Part shown: piece after piece, positions 57,755 through 64,000 of the stretch | How the letters are laid out: every line of letters starts with the position of its first letter | Position numbering within the stretch: the first letter of the stretch is position 1 | Source of the DNA: Hyphomonadaceae bacterium | GTDB taxonomy: Bacteria > Pseudomonadota > Alphaproteobacteria > Caulobacterales > Aquidulcibacteraceae | Assembly: GCA_023384105.1 (NCBI GenBank) | Contig: JAHDXR010000002.1 | Span: forward strand, 232,989 to 296,988 | Reading direction: 5' to 3' | DNA length: 64,000 bases | Notes under the pieces: model-generated | Told to the model about the DNA's origin: nothing | Seen by the model: only the letters and a program-made list of their open reading frames with translations | Databases searched by the model: none | Position numbers and translations under genes: made by a program

Positions 57755-58366
57755 ATGTTTACCGGCATCGTTTCAGCCCTGGGCGAAGTGAAGGCGGTCG
57801 AGCGCCGCGACGGGCTCGTGCGCCTCACCATCGAGAGTCCCTACGACGCCGCCGGCGTCGAGATCGGCGCGAGCGTCGCGCACGACGGCGTGTGTCTGAC
57901 AATTGTCGAGATTCAATCGCGCCAGGGGGGCATGGCGCACGTCGTGGACGTGGCGGCCGAAAGCCTTGCGCTCACCACCATGGGCGATCTCAAGCCCGGC
58001 GACCGCGTGAACCTCGAACGCTCGCTGCGGCTGGGCGACGAACTGGGCGGCCACATGGTGCAGGGCCATATCGACGGGCTGGGCGAAGTGCTTGCGGTGC
58101 GCCGGGACGGCGAGGGCTGGCGCGTGCGCATCAAGCCGCCGCGCGCGATCGCGCACCTGGTTGCGCCGAAAGGGGCGATCGCAGTGAACGGCGTGTCGCT
58201 GACGGTGAATGAGGTGGACGCGGAGGGCTTCGGCGTCCTGATCATCCCGCACACTTGGGCGGTGACGACTTTGTCGAAGCTGAAACCCGGCGATAAGGTG
58301 AATCTCGAAGCCGACGTGATGGCGCGCTATGCGGCGCGGCTGATCGAAGCGCGGAGCAATGCGTAA
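57755..58366 (+). CDS. ribE: Riboflavin synthase alpha subunit
   Basis: It dismutates two 6,7-dimethyl-8-ribityllumazines into riboflavin. The 203-residue protein has two lumazine-binding repeats, opening MFTGIVSALGEV (residues 1-12) and, second, GGHMVQGHIDGLGEV (about 99-113), with VNGVSLTVNEV in the latter. It lies nine bases after the RibD reductase gene; its last base is shared with the next ATG. Confidence 0.95.
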   Translation: MFTGIVSALGEVKAVERRDGLVRLTIESPYDAAGVEIGASVAHDGVCLTIVEIQSRQGGMAHVVDVAAESLALTTMGDLKPGDRVNLERSLRLGDELGGHMVQGHIDGLGEVLAVRRDGEGWRVRIKPPRAIAHLVAPKGAIAVNGVSLTVNEVDAEGFGVLIIPHTWAVTTLSKLKPGDKVNLEADVMARYAARLIEARSNA

Positions 58367-59493
58367 TGGCGGCCAAGCTCTCTCCCGTGGGCGAATTGAA
58401 GCGCGCGATCTCGCCGATCCCCGAGATCATCGAGGAAGCGCGCGAAGGGCGCATGTTCATCCTCGTCGACGCCGAGGATCGCGAGAACGAGGGCGATCTG
58501 GTGATCCCGGCGCAGTTCGCGACGCCGGCGGCGGTGAATTTCATGGCCAAGCACGGCCGCGGGCTGATCTGTCTCGCGCTGACGGCGGAGCGCACGCGCG
58601 CGCTCGGGCTCGAGCCGATGGCGCCGCGCAACCAGGCCCGGCTCGGGACGGCGTTCACGGTGTCGATCGAAGCCAAGGAGGGCATCTCCACCGGCATCTC
58701 CGCCGCCGACCGCGCGCTCACGATCGCCACCGCGATCGACGCCAGCAAGGGCGCCGACGACATCGTCTCGCCCGGCCACGTGTTTCCGCTGATGGCGCGC
58801 GACGGCGGCGTGCTCATGCGCGCCGGGCACACCGAAGCCAGCGTCGACATCGCCCGCCTCGCCGGCCTCAACGCCTCGGCCGTGATCTGCGAGATCATGA
58901 ACGATGACGGCACCATGGCGCGGCTGCCGGAACTCGTCGCCTTCGCCCAGTTCCACAATTTGAAGATCGGCGCGATCGACGAGCTGATCGCCTATCGCCA
59001 CGCCAACGACCATTATATCGACAGGCTGCAGGAGTGCGCGTTCGAAACCCGCGCCGGGAGCGGCTTCAGGCTCGTGATTTTCCGCAACCGGCTCGACGGG
59101 GTGGAGCACGCGGCGCTGGTGAAGGGCGAGATCAAGGCGGATGCGCCGACTCTGGTGCGCGTGCACCGCGTCGACTTCGCCGCCGACGTGATGGGCGGCT
59201 ACGGCCAGCGCGCCGGCATGATCGACAAGGCGCTGGCCGAGATCGAGGCGGAGGGCGCGGGCGTGCTCGTGCTGCTGCGCGACCTTGTGCCGGACGTGCT
59301 TTCGCGCCGCCTCAGAGGCCAGCCGCCCGAGCTGGAGGGCGAAGACGAACTGCGCGTCATCGGCATCGGTTCGCAAATCCTGCGCGAACTCGGCGTCGGC
59401 CGCATGATCGCGCTTTCCGACAACCCGCAGAAGCTCGTCGGCCTCGAAGGCTACGGGCTCTCCGTCGACAGCTGGCGCGGGTTCAAGTCGTGA
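58366..59493 (+). CDS. ribBX: DHBP synthase with degenerate GTP cyclohydrolase II domain (RibBX)
   Basis: The N-terminal half makes 3,4-dihydroxy-2-butanone 4-phosphate: DAEDRENEGDLVIPAQFAT, HGRGLICLALT and RAGHTEASVDIA are intact. The C-terminal half aligns with GTP cyclohydrolase II but lacks the three zinc cysteines, so it should not act on GTP. This matches the RibBX variant known in proteobacteria. 375 residues; overlaps ribE by one base and ribH by four. Confidence 0.9.
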   Translation: MAAKLSPVGELKRAISPIPEIIEEAREGRMFILVDAEDRENEGDLVIPAQFATPAAVNFMAKHGRGLICLALTAERTRALGLEPMAPRNQARLGTAFTVSIEAKEGISTGISAADRALTIATAIDASKGADDIVSPGHVFPLMARDGGVLMRAGHTEASVDIARLAGLNASAVICEIMNDDGTMARLPELVAFAQFHNLKIGAIDELIAYRHANDHYIDRLQECAFETRAGSGFRLVIFRNRLDGVEHAALVKGEIKADAPTLVRVHRVDFAADVMGGYGQRAGMIDKALAEIEAEGAGVLVLLRDLVPDVLSRRLRGQPPELEGEDELRVIGIGSQILRELGVGRMIALSDNPQKLVGLEGYGLSVDSWRGFKS

Positions 59494-59966
59494 AGGACGT
59501 TGGCGAAAAACAGCCGGTGGCGAAGCTGCCGGGCGCGCGCCTGCTGCTGGTCGTGGCGCCTTACTATCGCGACATCGCCGACCATCTGCAGCGCGGCGCG
59601 GAAACCGTCGCCGCGGAGGCGGGCGCGACGCTCGACCGCGTGTTCGTGCCGGGCGCGTTCGAGATTCCGGGGGCCATCGCGCACGCGGCGCGCACCGGCG
59701 CCTATGACGGCTTCGTGGCGCTCGGTTGCGTCGTGCGCGGCGAAACCAGCCACTACGATTATGTCTGCGGCGAGAGCGCGCGCGGGCTGATGGATCTCTC
59801 CATCCGCGAAGAGCTGGCCATCGGCTACGGCGTCCTCACCGTGGAGACCATCGCCCAGGCCGAGGAGCGGGCGAAGACCGATCGCGGCGACAAGGGCGGC
59901 GAGGCGACGCGCGCGTGTCTGGCGATGATCGCGCTGAAGCGCCGGTTCGCGGAGACCGGGCGATGA
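59490..59966 (+). CDS. ribH: 6,7-dimethyl-8-ribityllumazine synthase
   Basis: RibH joins the pyrimidine and butanone phosphates to form lumazine. The 158-residue protein has VAPYYRDIADHLQRGAE, VFVPGAFEIPGAI, GCVVRGETSHYDYVCGESARGLMDL, and NTIAQAEER-type ending (VETIAQAEERAKT). The His in TSHYDYV is catalytic. It starts at a GTG overlapping the RibBX stop and its stop overlaps nusB. Confidence 0.95.
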   Translation: MKDVGEKQPVAKLPGARLLLVVAPYYRDIADHLQRGAETVAAEAGATLDRVFVPGAFEIPGAIAHAARTGAYDGFVALGCVVRGETSHYDYVCGESARGLMDLSIREELAIGYGVLTVETIAQAEERAKTDRGDKGGEATRACLAMIALKRRFAETGR

Positions 59967-60421
59967 GCGGGCCAGCCAATGCGGCCCGCAGCGCCGCGCG
60001 CCTTGGGGCGGTGCAGGCGCTCTATCAAATGGAAGTCTCGGGCGCGACCACGGCGGATGTGATCGCAGACTTCAGCGCCGGCAAGCTGCCGCGCGAGACG
60101 GAAGCCGCCTACACCGAAACGGAAGGCGATCTGGATCTGTTCAAGGTGCTGGTGGAGAAAGCCGTGGATCGTCAGGCCACGCTCGACCGCGCCATTGCGC
60201 GCCGCCTGAGCAAGGGCTGGCGGCTGGAGCGGCTGGACGCAGTCGCGCGCGCGATCTTGCGCGCCGCCGCCGCCGAACTGGAACAGCGGCCGGACATCCC
60301 GACGCCGGTGGTGATCGACGAGTATGTCGAGATCGCCAAGTCCTTCTTCGACGGCCCCGAGCCCGGATTTGTCAACGCGACGCTTGATGCATGCGCGCGT
60401 GACTTGCGTTCCCAGCCATAG
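59963..60421 (+). CDS. nusB: Transcription antitermination protein NusB
   Basis: NusB with NusE binds boxA RNA to antiterminate rRNA transcription. The 152-residue helical protein has ARLGAVQALYQMEVSG near the N-terminus, VEKAVDRQATLDRAI, and TPVVIDEYVEIAKSFFDGPEPGFVNATLD near the end. The ATG overlaps the ribH stop (ATGA). ribH-nusB-thiL linkage is conserved in proteobacteria. Confidence 0.95.
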   Translation: MSGPANAARSAARLGAVQALYQMEVSGATTADVIADFSAGKLPRETEAAYTETEGDLDLFKVLVEKAVDRQATLDRAIARRLSKGWRLERLDAVARAILRAAAAELEQRPDIPTPVVIDEYVEIAKSFFDGPEPGFVNATLDACARDLRSQP

Positions 60422-60438
60422 CGCGTAAGCGCTTCGGC

Positions 60439-61521
60439 ATGCCTTCCGACTCGGCCGACGAATTCGAGGTCATCCGCGCCTTATTCGCGCCGCACGCCCG
60501 CGCCGCCGGCGCACGTGCGTTGGCCGACGACGCCGCTGTGATCGAAGCTGGCGGCCCGCTGGTGGTGACCACCGACGCCATCGTCGAAGGCGTTCATTTC
60601 ATGCCGGACGATCCGATCGCGACCGTGGCGATGAAGGCGCTGCGGGTGAATGTCTCCGACCTGATCGGCAAGGGCGCGCAGCCGGGCGCGGCGCTGCTGA
60701 CGCTGATCTGGCCGAGGTCGCGGCCGGCCAGGGAGATACAGGCGTTCGCCGACGCCTTCACCGGCGACCTCGCCTTCTTCGGCATGAATCTCCTGGGCGG
60801 CGACACCGCCTCCACCGACGGACCTCTCACCGTCTCGGTGACGGCGTTCGGCGCGCCGCTCGGCGAGCGCACGCCCTCGCGCGCGGACGCGCAGGTCGGC
60901 GACGATGTGTGGCTGATCGGCGGCGAGATCGGCTCGGCGTGGCTGGGCCATCAGCTGCGTTCGGGCGCGGTCAAGCTGGAGGAGATTCGCCGCGGCCGCG
61001 ACGAGGCCGCCGCCCGCGCCGAAGCCGAGGCTATGGCCGGACAGATACCGGACTATCTCATCCTGCCCGGAGAACAGCTCGACACCGAAGCGGCCTGGCT
61101 GATGTCGACCTATCTCGCGCCGTTCGTCCGTCCCGAATGCGCGGCGTTCGTGGCGCGCTTTGCGCATGCGTCGATGGATGTGTCCGACGGCCTCGTCGCG
61201 GATGCGATGAAGCTGGCGGCGGCCTCCGGCGTGGCGCTGCGGATCGAAGCCAGCGCGATCCCGTTCTCGATCCCGGCCGAGCGCTGGGCGTTCTCGGGCG
61301 GCGACTTCCGCAAGCTCGTCACCGGCGGCGACGATTACGTCGTGCTGTTCACCGCATCGCCTGAGCGGCGCGGGGAGATCGAGGCGGCGGAAGGGGCCGG
61401 CGCGCTCAGGCTGTCGCGGATCGGCCGCGTCGAGGCGGGCCAGGGCGTCGAGCTGGTCGACCGACAGGGGCACCCGATTCCCATTCCCGATCCGGGCTTC
61501 GTCCACAAGCTGGGCCGGTAA
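60439..61521 (+). CDS. thiL: Thiamine-monophosphate kinase
   Basis: ThiL makes thiamine pyrophosphate from thiamine monophosphate. The 360-residue protein has the DDAAVIEAGGPLVVTTDAIVEGVHFMPDD start with metal-binding aspartates, LRVNVSDLIGKGAQPGAALLTL, and ASMDVSDGLVADAMKLAAASGV. It is longer than E. coli ThiL (about 325), mainly from an insert near residues 170-230. It is probably expressed with nusB, 17 bases upstream. Confidence 0.94.
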   Translation: MPSDSADEFEVIRALFAPHARAAGARALADDAAVIEAGGPLVVTTDAIVEGVHFMPDDPIATVAMKALRVNVSDLIGKGAQPGAALLTLIWPRSRPAREIQAFADAFTGDLAFFGMNLLGGDTASTDGPLTVSVTAFGAPLGERTPSRADAQVGDDVWLIGGEIGSAWLGHQLRSGAVKLEEIRRGRDEAAARAEAEAMAGQIPDYLILPGEQLDTEAAWLMSTYLAPFVRPECAAFVARFAHASMDVSDGLVADAMKLAAASGVALRIEASAIPFSIPAERWAFSGGDFRKLVTGGDDYVVLFTASPERRGEIEAAEGAGALRLSRIGRVEAGQGVELVDRQGHPIPIPDPGFVHKLGR

Positions 61522-61556
61522 CGCGCCGATAACCGGCGCAGCGGAGTGTGCGCGGC

Positions 61557-62000
61557 ATGAAGCGCTCCGCCGTTTTGATGGCCGTTGTGGGCTCAGCCGT
61601 GCTGGCGTCGCTCGCCTACGCCTCGGGGCCGCCGGCCGAAGAAAAGGCGAAAGGTGAAGCGGCGGCCGAGCTTTCCTCCCGTTCGATGGATGTGCCGTAT
61701 CTTGCCGTGCCGGTGGTCCGTAACGAGATGCTGGTCAACTACCTGTTCGTTTCGGTCCGCGTCGAGATCGCACAGGGGGTCGATCTGTGGCGCACGCGCG
61801 AGCAGGCGCACTTCCTGCGCGACGCCCTGGTCCGCGCCAGCCATGCCACGGACTTGTCCGACCCCGACGACACCAACCTCCTGAACGAATCGCGTGCGAT
61901 CGAGGCGTACCGGGCGGCGGCGATCCAGGCCCTGGGCGAGCGGGCGATCGGCGGCGTCACCATCGTCGCCTCCTATTCCAGCCAGGGTTCCGGCATCTGA
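61557..62000 (+). CDS. Exported protein of unknown function
   Basis: The 147-residue protein (ATG 61557, GGAG upstream) has a signal peptide (about residues 1-23, ending AYAS). The mature part has MDVPYLAVPVVRNEMLVNYLFVSVRVEIAQGVDL, a helical QAHFLRDALVRASHATD, and IEAYRAAAIQALGERAIGGVTIVASYSSQ. The strand-helix-helix-strand layout loosely recalls the periplasmic domain of FliL, but the match is weak. Confidence 0.65.
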   Translation: MKRSAVLMAVVGSAVLASLAYASGPPAEEKAKGEAAAELSSRSMDVPYLAVPVVRNEMLVNYLFVSVRVEIAQGVDLWRTREQAHFLRDALVRASHATDLSDPDDTNLLNESRAIEAYRAAAIQALGERAIGGVTIVASYSSQGSGI

Positions 62001-62161
62001 GCGCCGGACGTGCGCCGCGACGGCGGCAGTCCATTGCAGAATGTGGCGACTTTTGGCAGTAGAGCGCCACCTTTGGGGGAAGCGTCGCCGCTGACGGACT
62101 GTCGCGGGGCGGCCAACCCATTTCCCCAACCGGCGCGGGTCCCGCGCCCAGGATAGGTGCA

Positions 62162-64000
62162 ATGAGCCAAGAATTGATCCTTTGGCTGGTCGTAGCCAGC
62201 GGCGTGATCGCCGCGCTCTACGGCTGGCTCGAAACCCAAGCCATCACCAAGGCGCCGGCCGGCACCGACCGGATGAAGGAAATCGCCGCGGCGATCCAGG
62301 AAGGCGCCAGGGCCTACCTGAACCGCCAATACTCCACCATCGCCATAGTCGGCGTCGGCGTCGTGATCGTGCTCGCCATCGCGTTCCGCACCTGGGAAAT
62401 CCCGCTCGGCTTCATTATAGGCGCGGTGCTGTCGGGTGCGGCGGGCTTCATCGGCATGAACGTGTCGGTGCAGGCGAACGTGCGCACGGCCGAGGCCTCG
62501 CGGACCTCGCTCGCGGGCGGCCTCAAGATGGCGTTCAAGGCGGGCGCGGTGACGGGCATGCTCGTCGCCGGCGGCGCTCTGTTCGGCGTGGCGGCCTACT
62601 ATCTCGTGCTCACCCAGTTCCTGGGCCTCGAGCCGACCAGCCGCACGGTGGTCGACTCGCTGGTCGCGCTCGGCTTCGGCGCGTCGCTGATCTCGATCTT
62701 CGCCCGTCTCGGCGGCGGCATCTTCACCAAGGGCGCCGACGTCGGCGGCGACATGGTGGGCAAGGTCGAAGCCGGCATCCCGGAAGACGATCCGCGCAAC
62801 CCCGCCACCATCGCCGACAATGTCGGCGACAATGTCGGCGACTGCGCCGGCATGGCTGCGGACCTGTTCGAAACCTATGCGGTGACGGCGGTCGCGACCA
62901 TGGTGCTGGGTTCGATCCTGTTCCGCGCCGCGCCGGAGGTTTCGGCCATCATGCTGCTGCCGCTGGCGATTGGCGGAGTGGCGATCATCGCTTCGATCAT
63001 CGGCACGTTCTTCGTCCGCCTCGGCCCGTCCAACAACATCATGGGCGCGCTCTATAAGGGCCTCGTCGTCGCCGGCGTTCTGTCAGCCGCCGGCCTCGCC
63101 ATCGCGATCAACGCCACGACCGGCTGGGGTTCGATTGCGCCGAGCCTGGGCGCGACGAACGAGCTGGCCGGCATCACCGGCCAGGACCTGTTCATCTGCG
63201 GCATCATCGGCCTCCTGGTGACGGGCGCCATCGTGTGGATCACGGAATACTACACCGGCACGGGCTTCCGCCCGGTGAAGAGCGTCGCCGAAGCCTCGAA
63301 GTCGGGCCACGGCACGAACGTGATCCAGGGGCTCGCCGTGTCGATGGAATCGACGGCGCTGCCGGCGCTCACCATTGTCGCGGGCATCGTCGCCACCTTC
63401 ACGCTGGCGGGCCTGTTCGGCATCGCCATCGCGGTGACGACCATGCTTTCGGTGGCGGGCATCATCGTCGCGCTCGACGCCTTCGGCCCGGTCACGGACA
63501 ATGCCGGCGGCATCGCCGAAATGGCGGAGCTGCCGAAGGAAGTGCGCGTGACGACGGACGCGCTCGACGCCGTCGGCAACACGACGAAGGCGGTCACCAA
63601 GGGCTATGCGATCGGCTCGGCCGGCCTCGGCGCGCTGGTGCTGTTTGCGGCCTATTTCGAAGACCTGCGCTACTACGCGTCCAACGCCGCGGAGTATCCC
63701 TGGTTCGACGGCGTGACGCCGGACTTCGCGCTCAACAATCCGTACGTGATCGTCGGCCTTTTCGTCGGCGGCCTGCTGCCGTACCTGTTCGGCGGCTGGT
63801 CGATGACGGCGGTGGGCCGCGCAGCGCAAGCGGTGGTCGAAGAAGTCCGCCGCCAGTTCCGCGAGATTCCGGGCATCATGGAGCGCACCGCAAAGCCGGA
63901 TTACGGCAAGGCGGTCGACATCCTGACGCGCGCCGCGATCAAGGAAATGATCGTGCCGTCCATGCTGCCGGTGCTGGCGCCGATCGTGCTGTTCGTGGTC
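62162..64000 (+). CDS. hppA: K+-insensitive H+-translocating pyrophosphatase, 3' end missing
   Basis: HppA pumps protons out of the cytoplasm using pyrophosphate hydrolysis. The visible 613 codons run to the right edge with no stop; full-length proteins have about 670-720. There are many membrane segments, and the substrate motif reads [20 protein letters not shown] (about residues 219-238). The [11 protein letters not shown] segment carries Lys at the site that distinguishes potassium-independent from dependent types. It is membrane-bound. Confidence 0.95.
   Translation, partial: MSQELILWLVVASGVIAALYGWLETQAITKAPAGTDRMKEIAAAIQEGARAYLNRQYSTIAIVGVGVVIVLAIAFRTWEIPLGFIIGAVLSGAAGFIGMNVSVQANVRTAEASRTSLAGGLKMAFKAGAVTGMLVAGGALFGVAAYYLVLTQFLGLEPTSRTVVDSLVALGFGASLISIFARLGGGIFTKGADVGGDMVGKVEAGIPEDDPRNPATIADNVGDNVGDCAGMAADLFETYAVTAVATMVLGSILFRAAPEVSAIMLLPLAIGGVAIIASIIGTFFVRLGPSNNIMGALYKGLVVAGVLSAAGLAIAINATTGWGSIAPSLGATNELAGITGQDLFICGIIGLLVTGAIVWITEYYTGTGFRPVKSVAEASKSGHGTNVIQGLAVSMESTALPALTIVAGIVATFTLAGLFGIAIAVTTMLSVAGIIVALDAFGPVTDNAGGIAEMAELPKEVRVTTDALDAVGNTTKAVTKGYAIGSAGLGALVLFAAYFEDLRYYASNAAEYPWFDGVTPDFALNNPYVIVGLFVGGLLPYLFGGWSMTAVGRAAQAVVEEVRRQFREIPGIMERTAKPDYGKAVDILTRAAIKEMIVPSMLPVLAPIVLFVV

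Overview
The window is a gene-dense, roughly 66-70% GC (estimated by eye) stretch of chromosomal core genome from an alphaproteobacterium. The best guess is Caulobacterales or a Hyphomonadaceae-like relative. The indications are an ALAS-type hemA, a MucR/Ros regulator, a degenerate 'RibBX', LexA operators of the GTTC-N7-GTTC type, GANTC sites in promoters, and the conserved blocks rpoZ-rsh-pyrE-pdxJ-acpS-lepB-rnc-era-recO-parC and glyA-nrdR-rib-nusB-thiL-hppA. The genus is an inference. I saw no insertion sequence, prophage, CRISPR array, rRNA or tRNA.

Layout. 0.1-15.3 kb: an FAD oxidoreductase, a membrane histidine kinase, OxyR, a secreted S9 peptidase, dapF with a small lipoprotein and a VOC protein, two tandem paralogous membrane proteins, then a DNA-repair locus in which a dodA-like gene and uvrA diverge from ssb, with two perfect SOS boxes between them. 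15.5-24.4 kb: a DMT permease, a SodC-like lipoprotein, gyrA, coaD, two cyclophilins, queA and tgt. 24.4-35 kb: hrpB, a threonine-dehydratase-like enzyme, a soluble lytic transglycosylase, dapA-smpB-TPR lipoprotein, a type 5 uracil-DNA glycosylase with a NYN-domain protein, and folK. 35.1-45.2 kb: the omega subunit, the (p)ppGpp enzyme Rsh, pyrE, pdxJ, acpS, lepB, rnc, era, recO and parC. 45.2-54.3 kb: LemA with an M48 protease, a PadR-PspC pair, motB, a flavin reductase and dehydrogenase pair, a degenerate receiver protein, and divergent hemB/hemA. 54.4-64 kb: mucR, glyA, nrdR, the riboflavin genes, nusB, thiL, and a proton-pumping pyrophosphatase cut by the right edge.

The most unusual layer is a dense population of short palindromic repeats of at least five families. 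Most sit between genes, but one lies in frame inside uvrA, one forms the 3' end and stop codon of queA, and others appear to supply the ribosome-binding sites of queA and tgt. Other points of interest are a GyrA with non-standard quinolone-pocket residues, a Cu/Zn superoxide dismutase relative missing one zinc ligand, and a riboflavin operon lacking the RibD deaminase domain and the GTP cyclohydrolase II zinc site.

Working together, the genes are mostly housekeeping: DNA topology and repair (gyrA, parC, uvrA, ssb, recO, udg), RNA and translation (rnc, era, smpB, nusB, queA/tgt, hrpB), cofactors (riboflavin, heme, CoA, folate, PLP, thiamine), cell wall (dapA, dapF, slt), stress (oxyR, rsh, lemA/M48, pspC) and bioenergetics (hppA). 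Many neighbours overlap by 1-4 bases, implying translational coupling, and GTG or TTG starts are common.
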